Source: Streptomyces sp. NRRL WC-3605
GTDB taxonomy: Bacteria > Actinomycetota > Actinomycetes > Streptomycetales > Streptomycetaceae
DNA: 64,000 nt
Reading direction: 5' to 3'
Assembly (NCBI RefSeq): GCF_001509795.1
Contig: NZ_LLZN01000079.1
Span: forward strand, 134,345 to 198,344
The position numbers and the translations under genes were made by a program. The notes below the pieces were generated by a model. The model did not search any database and was not told the DNA's origin. It was given only the letters and a program-made list of their open reading frames with translations. Every line of letters begins with the position of its first letter. Position 1 is the first letter of the stretch. Shown piece by piece: positions 7,381-16,682 of this stretch.

Positions 7381-8787
7381 ATGGCGATGATGCGCCTGAG
7401 GCGCGAGGACCCGCGCGTCGTCGGATCGTTCAGGCTTCACAGACGGCTGGGCGCGGGCGGAATGGGCGTCGTGTACCTGGGCTCCGACAAGAAGGGGCAG
7501 CGGGTCGCGCTCAAGGTGATCCGGCCCGACCTGGCGGAGGACCAGGAGTTCCGCTCCAGGTTCGCGCGGGAGGTCTCGGCGGCACGACGCATTCGGGGCG
7601 GGTGCACGGCCCGGCTGGTGGCCGCCGATCTGGAGGCGGAGCGTCCCTGGTTCGCCACGCAGTACGTGCCCGGCCCCTCCCTGCACGACAAGGTCGCCGA
7701 CGAGGGCCCGCTCGGGGCCGCGGAGGTCGCCGCCGTGGGGGCCGCCCTGTCCGAGGGGCTGGTCGCGGTCCACGAGGCCGGGGTCGTACACCGGGATCTG
7801 AAGCCGTCCAACATCCTGCTGTCCCCGAAGGGACCGCGGATCATCGACTTCGGCATCGCCTGGGCCACCGGCGCCTCGACCCTCACGCACGTGGGCACGG
7901 CGGTCGGCTCGCCCGGCTTCCTCGCCCCGGAGCAGGTGCGGGGCGCCGCCGTCACCCCGGCCACGGACGTCTTCTCCCTGGGCGCCACGCTCGCGTACGC
8001 GTCCATGGGTGACTCCCCGTTCGGGCACGGCAGTTCCGAGGTGATGCTGTACCGCGTCGTGCACGAGGAGGCGCAGCTGCACGGGGTGCCGGACGCCCTC
8101 GCCCCGCTCGTGCGCGCCTGTCTGGCGAAGGACCCCGGGGAAAGGCCCAGCACCCTCCAGCTGTCGCTGCGCCTGAAGGAGATCGCCGCGCGGGAGGCGC
8201 AGGGGCTCGGGGACGTGCGTCCTCCGGCGCAGCGCGCCGCCGAGGCGGACCGGGCCACCGGACGGCTCGCCGACACGTATCCGGAACCGCAGCGGGTGCA
8301 GCGGCGCTCGCCGGGCACTCCCCCGCCCCGGGGCGCGGCCGGGCCGCGCGGCGGCGGTGCGGGCCGGGTGCCCGGGCCCGCCCGGGACGGTTCCGCGCCG
8401 AGGACCGGCGGTGGTTCCGCGTCCCGCGCGGGATCCGGCGGTTCCGCGTCCCGCGCGGGGTCCCGTCCGACGCCCGCGCCGCGCGGCACCTCCCGCAACG
8501 GCGGCCGGCCCGCTACGCGCGGCGGCACCGGCCGTACGGCTCCGCGGAACACCGGGACCGGGCGCAGGCCCGCCAATCCGCAGTTGCTGCGGCAGCGGCT
8601 GTTCGTGTTCGTCGTGGTGACGCTGCTCGTCGCGCTCGGCATCGCGGCCGCCCAGGGCTGCCAGGGTCCGGACCGGGGCCTCGGCGGCACCGGCGGCGGG
8701 CGTCCCACGCAGGAGCGGGTGGCGCCGGACCACGGGACGATGGACGAGCGGTACTCCTCGGAGTTCCAGATCCCGGAGCAGGAGTAG
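7381..8787 (+). CDS. Membrane-anchored Ser/Thr protein kinase, 468 aa
   Basis: Hanks-type kinase (PknB class). All key elements are present: glycine loop LGAGGMGV (23-30), ATP-binding Lys45 in VALKVI, HRDLKPSN near 137, DFG near 156 and APEQ. The kinase domain ends near 270. A Gly/Ser/Arg/Pro-rich linker follows, containing the repeated GGSASRAGS unit. A single membrane helix (about 407-427) leaves a short outer tail of about 40 residues with no PASTA or other sensor domain. Neighbouring genes give no substrate. ATG at 7381 is preferred for its spacing from AGCGGGGA; 7375 and 7387 are alternatives. Confidence 0.9.
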   Translation: MAMMRLRREDPRVVGSFRLHRRLGAGGMGVVYLGSDKKGQRVALKVIRPDLAEDQEFRSRFAREVSAARRIRGGCTARLVAADLEAERPWFATQYVPGPSLHDKVADEGPLGAAEVAAVGAALSEGLVAVHEAGVVHRDLKPSNILLSPKGPRIIDFGIAWATGASTLTHVGTAVGSPGFLAPEQVRGAAVTPATDVFSLGATLAYASMGDSPFGHGSSEVMLYRVVHEEAQLHGVPDALAPLVRACLAKDPGERPSTLQLSLRLKEIAAREAQGLGDVRPPAQRAAEADRATGRLADTYPEPQRVQRRSPGTPPPRGAAGPRGGGAGRVPGPARDGSAPRTGGGSASRAGSGGSASRAGSRPTPAPRGTSRNGGRPATRGGTGRTAPRNTGTGRRPANPQLLRQRLFVFVVVTLLVALGIAAAQGCQGPDRGLGGTGGGRPTQERVAPDHGTMDERYSSEFQIPEQE

Positions 8788-8839
8788 GTGCGCGGCTAGT
8801 GCTGTGACCGGGAGCCCGGCCTGATCGGCAAGACGCCCC

Positions 8840-9658
8840 CTAGACCTCGGGGCGGCCCGTGGCCACCGCGTAGAAGGCGACGGCGGCCGCGGCGCCCACG
8901 TTGAGGGAGTCGACACCGTGCGACATGGGGATGCGGACCCATTCGTCGGCGGCGACCAGGGCCTGCGTGGACAGGCCGCCGCCCTCGGCGCCGAGCATCA
9001 GGGCGACCCGGTCCATCCGGTGCGGGGCGGCCTCGTCGAGGGACTTCGCCTTCTCGTCCGGGGTGAGCGCGAGCAGGGAGAAGCCGGCCTCGCGGACCGT
9101 CTCCAGCGCCTTGGGCCAGGTCTCCAGACGGGCGTACGGCACGGAGAAGACCGCGCCCATCGAGACCTTGACGCTGCGGCGGTACAGCGGGTCGGCGCAG
9201 TCCGGGGAGAGCAGCACGGCGTCCATGCCGAGAGCCGCGGCGGAGCGGAAGATCGCGCCGATGTTGGTGTGGTCGTTCACCGACTCCATGACGACGACCC
9301 GGCGGGCGTTGTGGAGCAGGTCGGTGGCGCCGGGCAGCGGCTTGCGCTGCATGGACGCCAGCGCACCGCGGTGCACGTGGTAGCCGGTGACCTGTTCGGC
9401 GAGGTCGGGGCTGACCGCGTAGACCGGTGCCGGGAGTTCGTCGATGACGTCCCGCATGACGTCGATCCACTTGGCCGACAGCAGCATCGAGCGCATCTCG
9501 TAGCCGGCTTCCTTGGCCCGTCTGATGACCTTCTCGCCCTCGGCGATGAACAGGCCCTCGGCGGGTTCGCGGCGGCGGCGCAGGTCGACGTCGGTCAGGC
9601 CCGTGTAGTCGCGCAGACGCGGGTCGTCGGGGTCGTCGACGGTGATGAGATCGGCCAC
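8840..9658 (-). CDS. SpoU/TrmH-family RNA 2-prime-O-methyltransferase, 272 aa
   Basis: SPOUT-class RNA methyltransferase with the three knot motifs: NDHTNIGAIFRSA (motif 1), LGAEGGGLS (motif 2) and IPMSHGVDSLNVGAAAAVAF (motif 3). The N-terminal part (FIAEGEKVIRRA) matches the substrate-binding domain of TrmH-like enzymes, so a ribose methylation in rRNA or tRNA is expected; the exact target cannot be read off. The start is GTG at 9658. It is convergent with the kinase gene and unrelated to the similar enzyme at 56053-56901. Confidence 0.88.
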   Translation of the reverse strand: MADLITVDDPDDPRLRDYTGLTDVDLRRRREPAEGLFIAEGEKVIRRAKEAGYEMRSMLLSAKWIDVMRDVIDELPAPVYAVSPDLAEQVTGYHVHRGALASMQRKPLPGATDLLHNARRVVVMESVNDHTNIGAIFRSAAALGMDAVLLSPDCADPLYRRSVKVSMGAVFSVPYARLETWPKALETVREAGFSLLALTPDEKAKSLDEAAPHRMDRVALMLGAEGGGLSTQALVAADEWVRIPMSHGVDSLNVGAAAAVAFYAVATGRPEV

Positions 9659-9721
9659 AGAGTGATACTGCCTTGTCCTGGGTGCGGTGCCAACGGTGCG
9701 GAGAGGGTCTGTTACCCCGGG

Positions 9722-10966
9722 TTACGGAATGGCTCGGGCTGTGGGGGCCGGGCCCGCCTTCACGACCTCGCCGATGACGATGACGGCGGGCGGCTTCACC
9801 TCGTGCTCGACCACCGCGGCGCCGGCCGTGGCGAGCGTCGCGTCGACCCGGCGCTGCCCGGCCGTCGTGCCCTCCTGGACCAGGGCCACCGGGGTGTCCG
9901 GGGACTTGCCGTGCGCGATGAGCGTCTCGGCGACCTTGCCGAGGGTGCCGACGCCCATGAGGATCACGAGCGTGCCGGTGAGCCTGGCGAGCGACGGCCA
10001 GTCCACCAGGGACCGCTCGTCGTCGGGGGCGACATGGCCGCTGACCACCGTGAACTCATGGGCCACGCCCCGGTGCGTCACGGGGATGCCGGCGGCGCCC
10101 GGCACGGAGATCGAGCTGGAGATGCCGGGCACGACCGTGCACGGGATGCCTGCCTCCGCGAGCGCGATGACCTCCTCCATGCCACGGCCGTAGACGAACG
10201 GGTCGCCGCCCTTGAGCCGTACCACCGACTTGCCCTGCCGGGCGTGCTCGATCAGCGCTTCGTTGATGGCCTCCTGGGCCATGAACCGGCCGTACGGCAG
10301 CTTCGCCGCGTCGATGACCTCGACGCTCGGCGGCAGTTCGGCGAGGAGGTCGCGCGGGCCGAGGTGGTCGGCGATGACCACGTCCGCCTCGGCGAGCAGC
10401 CGGCGGCCGCGCACGGTGATCAGGTCGGGGTCGCCGGGGCCGCCGCCGACGAGGGCGACGCCGGGCTTACGGGTGCGGTGGTGCGGGGCGACGAGGGTGC
10501 CGTCGCGCAGGCCCTCGACGACGGCGTCCCGGATGGCGGCGGTGTGCCGGGGGTCGCGGCCGCGCGCCTCGGTGGTGAGCACGGCGACGGTGACGCCCTC
10601 GCTGTGCCCGGTGGCCGGCGTCCACGCCGTCGCGGCGTCGGCGTCGTCGGAGCGGACGCACCACACGCGGTGCCGCTCGGCCTCGGCGGAGGCGGCCGTG
10701 TTGGCCTCCGGGTCGCTGGTGGCGATCAGGGCGTACCAGGCGTCCGCGAGGTCGCCCTCCTCGTAGCGGCGCCGGTGCCAGGTGATCTCCCCCGCGTCCA
10801 CCATCGCCTCGACCGACGGCGTCGCCTCCGGGGACACCAGCCGGATGTCGGCGCCCGCAGCGACGAGCGCCGGGAGGCGGCGCTGGGCGACCTGGCCACC
10901 GCCGAGGACGACGACCCGGCGACCGGTGAGGCGCAGGCCTACGGGATAGGCGGGGTGTTCGGCCAT
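9722..10966 (-). CDS. cobA: CysG-like uroporphyrinogen-III C-methyltransferase with precorrin-2 dehydrogenase domain
   Basis: Fusion of 414 aa. Residues 10-160 form the NAD-binding precorrin-2 dehydrogenase/ferrochelatase-like domain (VVVLGGGQVAQRR at 18-30). Residues 168-405 form the SAM-dependent uroporphyrinogen-III methyltransferase (GVALVGGGPGDPDLIT, then RLKGGDPFVYGRG and GISSSISVPGAAGIPVTHRG). It converts uroporphyrinogen III to precorrin-2 and probably sirohydrochlorin, feeding siroheme and cobalamin. The CysG order is reversed relative to many single-domain CobA proteins. GGGAG precedes the ATG, and TAAAAT at 11018-11023 could be its -10. Confidence 0.9.
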   Translation of the reverse strand: MAEHPAYPVGLRLTGRRVVVLGGGQVAQRRLPALVAAGADIRLVSPEATPSVEAMVDAGEITWHRRRYEEGDLADAWYALIATSDPEANTAASAEAERHRVWCVRSDDADAATAWTPATGHSEGVTVAVLTTEARGRDPRHTAAIRDAVVEGLRDGTLVAPHHRTRKPGVALVGGGPGDPDLITVRGRRLLAEADVVIADHLGPRDLLAELPPSVEVIDAAKLPYGRFMAQEAINEALIEHARQGKSVVRLKGGDPFVYGRGMEEVIALAEAGIPCTVVPGISSSISVPGAAGIPVTHRGVAHEFTVVSGHVAPDDERSLVDWPSLARLTGTLVILMGVGTLGKVAETLIAHGKSPDTPVALVQEGTTAGQRRVDATLATAGAAVVEHEVKPPAVIVIGEVVKAGPAPTARAIP

Positions 10967-11094
10967 GAGGGTACGGCTCCCTTGGGGGTGGCGGCGGGGC
11001 GATGCCCTGACGTGCGGATTTTATGCTGCGGACGGCAACGGCGGTTCGGGTGTCCGAGGGCTGGGCGGCCTGTGGGCCGCCGCGCGCAGGGCGA

Positions 11095-11125
11095 GGGGAC
11101 CCGGGGCGCGCGGCTCCGGGTCCCC
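11095..11125. terminator. Terminator of the bluB-cobT fusion gene
   Basis: 10-bp perfect stem GGGGACCCGG/CCGGGTCCCC with an 11-nt loop, beginning 10 bp past the stop codon of the minus-strand gene. Confidence 0.8.
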
Positions 11126-11135
11126 AGGCACCCGG

Positions 11136-14100
11136 CTACTTCTCGGTGACGCCCGCCGAGTCGAACGTCGCCACCTCGTGCATCGCCCGGGCCGTGCTCT
11201 GGACCAGCGGGAGGGCCAGGAGCGCGCCCGTGCCCTCGCCGAGCCGCAGGTCGAGGTCGACCAGGGGGCGCAGGCCCAGCTTGTTCAGAGCGGCCACATG
11301 TCCGGGCTCGGCGCTGCGGTGGCCCGCGATGCACGCGGCCAGCACCTCGGGGGCGATCGCGCGGGCCACCAGGGCGGCGGCGCCGGCGCTCACGCCGTCC
11401 AGGATCACCGGCGTGCGCAGGGAGGCGCCGCCGAGGAGCAGGCCGACGAGCGCGGCGTGCTCCAGACCGCCGATCGCGGCGAGGACCCCGATCGGGTCGG
11501 CCGGGTCGGGCTGGTGGAACTCCAGGGCGCGCCGGACGACCTCGGTCTTGCGGGCCAGCGTCTCGTCGTTGATGCCGGTGCCGCGGCCGGTGACCTCGGC
11601 CGGGTCGGTGCCCGTGTAGAGGGAGATCAGCGCGGCGGACGCCGTGGTGTTGGCGATGCCCATCTCACCGGTCAGCAGCGCCTTGTTGCCGGCCGCCACC
11701 AGGTCGCGGGCGGTCTCGATGCCGACCTCGACCGCCTGCTTGGCCTCCTCGCGGGTCATCGCGGGGCCGGTCGTCATGTCGGCGGTGCCGGCGCGGACCT
11801 TGCGGGGCAGCAGGCCCGGGGTGGCCGGGAGATCGGCGGCCACGCCCACGTCGACCACGCAGACCTCGGCGCCGACCTGGGCGGCGAAGGCGTTGCAGAC
11901 GGCGCCGCCACCGAGGAAGTTGGCCACCATCTGGGCCGTGACCTCCTGCGGCCACGGGGTGACGCCCTGGGCGTGCACGCCGTGGTCACCGGCGAAGATC
12001 GCGACGGCCGCGGGCTCCGGGATCGGGGGCGGGCACTGCCGGGACAGGCCGGACAGCTGCGCGGAGATGATCTCCAGCATGCCCAGCGCGCCGGCCGGCT
12101 TGGTCATGCGCTTCTGCCGCTCCCACGCCTCGCCGAGCGCCTTGGCGTCCAGCGGCCGGATCTGGGAGACGGTCTCGGCGAGCAGGTCGTGCGGCTCCTC
12201 GCCGGGCAGGGCGCGGCGGCCGTACGTCTCCTCGTGGACGACCCAGGACAGCGGGCGGCGCTTGGACCAGCCCGCCTGGAGCAGCTCGGGCTCGTCCGGG
12301 AACTCGTCGACGTACCCGACGCAGAGGTAGGCGATGACCTCCAGGTGCTCGGGCAGGCCGAGGGCGCGGACCATCTCGCGCTCGTCGAAGAAGCTGACCC
12401 AGCCGACGCCGAGGCCCTCGGCGCGGGCGGCGAGCCACAGGTTCTCGACGGCGAGGGCGGCGGAGTACGGCGCCATCTGCGGCTGGGTGTGCCGGCCGAG
12501 GGTGTGGCGGCCGCCGCGCGTGGGGTCGGCGGTGACGACGATGTTGACCGGGGTGTCGAGGATGGCCTCGATCTTCAGTTCCTTGAACTGCTTCGCACGG
12601 CCCTTGGGCAGGGACTTGGCGTATGCCTCGCGCTGGCGCATGGCCAGTTCGTGCACGGTGCGCCGGGTCTCCGACGAGCGGATGACGACGAAGTCCCAGG
12701 GCTGGGAGTGGCCGACCGAGGGCGCCGTGTGGGCGGCCTCCAGGACCCGGAGCAGCACCTCGTGCGGGATGGGGTCGCTGCGGAAGCCGTTGCGGATGTC
12801 GCGGCGCTCGCGCATCACCTTGAGGACGGCCTCGCGCTCGGCGTCGTCGTACGCGGGTGCGGCGGGGCCGCCGGGCCGGTGCGGCTCCTCCTCGGCCGGG
12901 GCGTCCTGCGCCTCTTCTGCCCGCGCCTCCTCGTCGGCCCGGTCCTCGTCGGCGACCCGGGTGTCCAGGTCGTCGGCGTGCTGGACGAGCCCGGGGTCGG
13001 CCTCGCGGGGGGCGGGCACCTCGGCGGCGGGGGCCGGGGACTCCTCGGTGGGCAGGACCAGCGGCTGCGGCGGGGTGGGCGCGAGGTGCGGGGTGGTCGG
13101 CACGGTGCCCTCGACCGGGACGAACTGGCCGAGGGGCTGGCCGGGCGGGGGCTCCTGGGGGACGGCACCGGGCATCACGGCCAGGACGTCGTCCGGCCCG
13201 GCGGCCTGCCTGAGCTGCGGGCCGGCCGGTTCGGCGACGTACTGCTCGGCCGCGTACTGCTCGGCCGCGTACTGCTCGACTGTCACCGGCTCGGGGGCGG
13301 CGGCCGCCGCGAGCGGCTGGACGGCCTCCGCGGGGACGGCCTCGGGGGCCTCAGGCAGCGGCTGCTCGGGCTGGGCCGCCACGGCGTCCGGGATCTGGGC
13401 CGGCTGCTCGGCCGGGCCGGGCTCGCTCGGTGGCACGGCGGCCTCCTCGGCGGCGGGGGCCTGGGCGGCCGGTTCGGGGGCCTCGGCGAGGGCTTCCGGC
13501 TCGGGCTGCTCCGGTACGGCGGTCGCGGCGGGCCGCGGCTCGGCCTGTTCCGGAACGTCCGATACGTCCGGCGCTTCGGCGGGGACGTCCTCCGAGGGCT
13601 GGACCTGGGGCGGGAGCGCCTGGGCGGGCTCGGGGGTGTGCGCCTCGGCCACGGGCTCCGGGGCGTACGTCTCGGCCAGGGGCTCCGGGGCGGGCTCGGG
13701 GGTCTGGGCCGGTTCGGGCTGGGGCTGTGCCTCGGCGGCCTCCGCCACGGGGGCCGCTACGCCGGCCGGCGCCTCGACGTCATGCGGGGCGGGCTCGGGG
13801 GCCTCGGCGACGGGGGCGGGGGCTGCCGGAACCGGGATTTCCTGAGCCGGGGCTTCCGGAACCGGGGTTTCCTGAGCCAGGGCCTCCTGGACCGCTGCCG
13901 CGGGCGCCGACTCGGCGACGGGCCGGGCGTCCGCGGGCGCGGCGGCCTCGGACATCACGGCATCAGGCGCGACGGCCTCGGGCTCCGCCGGCTCGGCGGC
14001 GACGGGCGCGGCCTCCGGCACCGGCGTCTCGGCGCCCTGCTGGGCCTCGGGAGCTTCGGACACTTCGGGACCGGCCGGGACCTGCGCGGGCTCGCCGGGC

Positions 14101-14987
14101 CGAGCGTCCTGCGGGGTGGCGGCGACGGCCTGGGGCTCGGCGGCGTCCTGCGCGTTCCCGCCGGTCATGGCCGAAGCGGCGGCGTTCTCGTGGGGGCCCT
14201 GGGGCTCGTGGGCGACCGGGGCCGGGGCACCGGCCTGGCCGGGGACGGCCGCGGCGTGCTCGGGCGACGGCTCGGGTGCGCCGTACGTCCCGTCCTGGGC
14301 GACGGGCGTCTGGCCCTCGGCCACCTGTGCGACGGCACCGGCCTCGGCGGCCTGCGGGACGCCCGTGGCGGCACCGGCCTCGGTGGCGACGCGCGCCACG
14401 ACCGCCTGCGCGGCCCCGACGGGCTCGGCGGCCGGGACAACCGTTTCGGCAGCCTGGGCCTCCGTGCCGACCTGGGCGGGGGCGGGCGCCCCCCAGGCGG
14501 CCGCCTGCGGCGGGGCCTGCGTCTCGGCGTACTCGGGGACGGCGTGGCCCGGCTGCCGGGCCGGCATGCCGACGGCACCCCGGTCGGCCAGCGAACGGAC
14601 CGGGCTGGCGGAGGCGTCCGGGATGGGCGGGCCCAGGTGCAGGGGGCGCCGGGGCGTGATCGGGGGGATCGGCGTCGTGGGGGCCGTGGGCGCCGGCGCC
14701 GAGGGTCCGGGCAGCCGCACGCCGGTCAGGTCGACGGAGCCGCTGTCGCGGCCGGAGAGCTCGTGCGCGTCGGGCTCGTGCACGGCCTCGACGACCGGCT
14801 CCGGGGCGGGCGGGGCGACCTCGTTGCCCCAGGCGCCCTGGGAGCCGGGCAGGAGCAGGTCTTCTTCCTCGGCGGGAGTCTCGGAGAGGTAGCTGTACGC
14901 ATCCGGCGCCCCGGGGACGCCCGGCTGCTCCACCATGCCTGCGCTCTCCGGCAGTCCCTCGCCCGGGACCTGGCCGGTGTCGGTCAT
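11136..14987 (-). CDS. cobT: BluB-CobT fusion with long disordered N-terminal region, 1283 aa
   Basis: Three parts. Residues 1 to about 705 are low-complexity Ala/Pro/Glu sequence with short repeats (EQYAA three times; ETPVPEAPAQE-type units). About 711-925 is a BluB-like flavin oxidoreductase (ERRDIRNGFRSDPIP, PSVGHSQPWDFVVI), the family that cannibalises FMN to dimethylbenzimidazole (DMB). About 940-1280 is CobT (GDHGVHAQGVTPWPQEVTAQ, GEMGIANTTASAA, RSAEPGHVAAL with the catalytic Glu), which activates DMB to alpha-ribazole phosphate. So the lower ligand of B12 is made and activated by one chain. ATG at 14987 follows GAGGGG. The function of the leader is unknown. Confidence 0.9.
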   Translation of the reverse strand: MTDTGQVPGEGLPESAGMVEQPGVPGAPDAYSYLSETPAEEEDLLLPGSQGAWGNEVAPPAPEPVVEAVHEPDAHELSGRDSGSVDLTGVRLPGPSAPAPTAPTTPIPPITPRRPLHLGPPIPDASASPVRSLADRGAVGMPARQPGHAVPEYAETQAPPQAAAWGAPAPAQVGTEAQAAETVVPAAEPVGAAQAVVARVATEAGAATGVPQAAEAGAVAQVAEGQTPVAQDGTYGAPEPSPEHAAAVPGQAGAPAPVAHEPQGPHENAAASAMTGGNAQDAAEPQAVAATPQDARPGEPAQVPAGPEVSEAPEAQQGAETPVPEAAPVAAEPAEPEAVAPDAVMSEAAAPADARPVAESAPAAAVQEALAQETPVPEAPAQEIPVPAAPAPVAEAPEPAPHDVEAPAGVAAPVAEAAEAQPQPEPAQTPEPAPEPLAETYAPEPVAEAHTPEPAQALPPQVQPSEDVPAEAPDVSDVPEQAEPRPAATAVPEQPEPEALAEAPEPAAQAPAAEEAAVPPSEPGPAEQPAQIPDAVAAQPEQPLPEAPEAVPAEAVQPLAAAAAPEPVTVEQYAAEQYAAEQYVAEPAGPQLRQAAGPDDVLAVMPGAVPQEPPPGQPLGQFVPVEGTVPTTPHLAPTPPQPLVLPTEESPAPAAEVPAPREADPGLVQHADDLDTRVADEDRADEEARAEEAQDAPAEEEPHRPGGPAAPAYDDAEREAVLKVMRERRDIRNGFRSDPIPHEVLLRVLEAAHTAPSVGHSQPWDFVVIRSSETRRTVHELAMRQREAYAKSLPKGRAKQFKELKIEAILDTPVNIVVTADPTRGGRHTLGRHTQPQMAPYSAALAVENLWLAARAEGLGVGWVSFFDEREMVRALGLPEHLEVIAYLCVGYVDEFPDEPELLQAGWSKRRPLSWVVHEETYGRRALPGEEPHDLLAETVSQIRPLDAKALGEAWERQKRMTKPAGALGMLEIISAQLSGLSRQCPPPIPEPAAVAIFAGDHGVHAQGVTPWPQEVTAQMVANFLGGGAVCNAFAAQVGAEVCVVDVGVAADLPATPGLLPRKVRAGTADMTTGPAMTREEAKQAVEVGIETARDLVAAGNKALLTGEMGIANTTASAALISLYTGTDPAEVTGRGTGINDETLARKTEVVRRALEFHQPDPADPIGVLAAIGGLEHAALVGLLLGGASLRTPVILDGVSAGAAALVARAIAPEVLAACIAGHRSAEPGHVAALNKLGLRPLVDLDLRLGEGTGALLALPLVQSTARAMHEVATFDSAGVTEK
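13239..13280 (-). repeat. 15-bp tandem repeat inside the disordered leader of the bluB-cobT gene
   Basis: GTACTGCTCGGCCGC occurs twice in perfect tandem, with a third partial copy, and encodes repeated EQYAA. It is in frame (5 codons), so slippage would lengthen or shorten the disordered region without breaking the enzyme. Confidence 0.75.
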
Positions 14988-15355
14988 GCGTACCCCTCGC
15001 CCATCGGTTAGTGCTTCCACGACCTGCTCACCGGGGACGGCGCACCGACCGCCCCCGCCATGAAGAACGAGCGTCCGAGCCCAGCGGCACGAACGACCCG
15101 CCCAAAAAAGGCGACAAAGCCATTGAGTGGCATTGTCCTGGCCGTTGGGCCGTCGCGACAGGCTGATCCGCGACGGGCCGCTGTGGACTGCGCCACGTTG
15201 CGCGTCCTCCGGTTTCGCCGTACCACACCCGCCCCGAACCGGGAGCGTTTTTCCGGACATTGGCCGACGAACTGCCGGGCGCCCGCATGCGGTACAACAG
15301 TCGGCCAGCCTACCGCGAGCGGTACGACAACAGGATCACGGGGATGGTCGGACGG
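14988..15355. other. Intergenic region upstream of the bluB-cobT gene
   Basis: 368 bp with no supported gene. On the minus strand TGTCGC and GACAAT at 17-bp spacing, near 15130-15165, are a weak promoter candidate for the fusion gene. I looked for a cobalamin riboswitch B12 box on both strands and see none. Confidence 0.4.
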
Positions 15356-16567
15356 TCACACCGAGCGATCGGGGAGAACCCCGCTGAGCAGGAACGCGAC
15401 GCTCCGCTCGCGTTCCGTCCAGGCCCGCGTGTCGAGTTCGACGGACTGCAGCAGGGCGCACTCGACGTCGTAGCCGTGCTCCATGAGGTCGCGGCCGATG
15501 AGTTCGGCGGCGTCGCGGGTGGCGGCGTGGGTGACGATGCGCTGAGGGCGCCGGTCGGCCACCGCGGAGACGACGGCCGCTCCCCCGCCGCCGACGCGCA
15601 CGACGTCCGGTTCGGGGAGGTCCTCCAGGACGTGCGGCGCGGTGCCGTGGACGATCTGGGTCTGGACGCCGAAGGCGCGCGCGTTGGCCTCGGTGCGCTC
15701 GCAGGCCCGCGGGTCGCTGTCGACGGCGATGACGGCGGCGCCGGCCCGTGCGGCCTCGGTGGCGAAGGCGCCGCTGCCGCAGCCGATGTCCCAGACGAGG
15801 TCGCCGACGCGCGGGCCGAGCCGGGCGAGCTGGGCCGCGCGCAGCGGTTCGAGCTCGCCCTCGCCCATGAGGCCGCCGTAGGCCTGGGCGGGCAGGGTCC
15901 AGCCGCGGGGGCCGGTGGACGGGTCGCGCCCGGCGATCCAGCCGATGCCGTCGGGCGCGGGGGTGGTGCCGCCGGCGACGATCACGACGTTGGGGTCGCG
16001 CCAGGTGTGGTCGGCGGCCTTGTCGGAGGTGACGACGGTGACCTGCTCACGGTCGGTGCCCAGTTCCTCGCAGATCACGAAGGTGCGGTGGACGCCCTCC
16101 AGGAGCAGGCCGAGTTCGGCGGGGCCGGCGCCCGGCGAGGTCAGCACGGCGACCTTGGTGTGGGCGCGGCACACATTCACCGCGCGTCGCAGGGTGCGCG
16201 GATGTGCCACGACCACCTGTGCGTCGTCCCAGGGCATTCCGGCGCGGGCGAAGGCCGAGGCGACGGAGGAGACGGCGGGGACGACCTCGACCTCGAGGCC
16301 GAACTCGGGGGCGCGCAGCGTGCGTACGACGCCGAAGAAACCGGGGTCGCCGTCGGCGAGCACGACCGCGGTGCCCCGGTGGCCCGCGATGCGGCGGGCG
16401 GCGAGGGCGACGCTGCCCAGGCGGATGCGCTCGGCGGCGGGCGGCACTTCAGGGAGCGCCAGATGGTGGGCGGCGCCGGCCACGAGGGTGGCCGCACCGA
16501 GGGCGGATCGTGCCGCGGCGGTCAGCGGCGAGCCGTCCCAGCCGATCACCGTGACGCGGTCGGCCAT
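15356..16567 (-). CDS. cobL: Precorrin-6Y C5,15-methyltransferase, decarboxylating (CbiE-CbiT fusion)
   Basis: 403-aa bifunctional enzyme of aerobic cobalamin synthesis; it methylates C5 and C15 of precorrin-6Y and removes the C12 acetate carboxyl to give precorrin-8. Residues 1-200 are the tetrapyrrole methylase (CbiE) half (VTVIGWDGSPL; VLADGDPGFFGV; FARAGMPWDDAQVVVAHPR). Residues 225-403 are the CbiT half with SAM site LVWDIGCGSGAFATEAARAG near 258. ATG at 16567. It lies upstream of the bluB-cobT and cobA genes on the same strand with sizeable gaps, so it forms a group, not one tight operon. Confidence 0.92.
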   Translation of the reverse strand: MADRVTVIGWDGSPLTAAARSALGAATLVAGAAHHLALPEVPPAAERIRLGSVALAARRIAGHRGTAVVLADGDPGFFGVVRTLRAPEFGLEVEVVPAVSSVASAFARAGMPWDDAQVVVAHPRTLRRAVNVCRAHTKVAVLTSPGAGPAELGLLLEGVHRTFVICEELGTDREQVTVVTSDKAADHTWRDPNVVIVAGGTTPAPDGIGWIAGRDPSTGPRGWTLPAQAYGGLMGEGELEPLRAAQLARLGPRVGDLVWDIGCGSGAFATEAARAGAAVIAVDSDPRACERTEANARAFGVQTQIVHGTAPHVLEDLPEPDVVRVGGGGAAVVSAVADRRPQRIVTHAATRDAAELIGRDLMEHGYDVECALLQSVELDTRAWTERERSVAFLLSGVLPDRSV

Positions 16568-16682
16568 CGTCGTCAGTCTCCTGGGTGCGCGCAGGTCGTC
16601 ATGGGGAGCCCGGGGACCGGGCCTCGTGAGGGTACCTGGTCGTGGCGCGGCCGCCGCCCGGGCCCGGGGGGCCGGGTCCCGG

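Noticed and set aside
10965..15011. 1348-codon frame antisense to the bluB-cobT gene
   Set aside because: It is the mirror of a low-complexity Ala/Pro/Glu coding region; its Gly/Arg/Leu-rich product has no domain.
14988..15355. Cobalamin riboswitch before the B12 genes
   Set aside because: No B12-box or core consensus was found on either strand of the gap.
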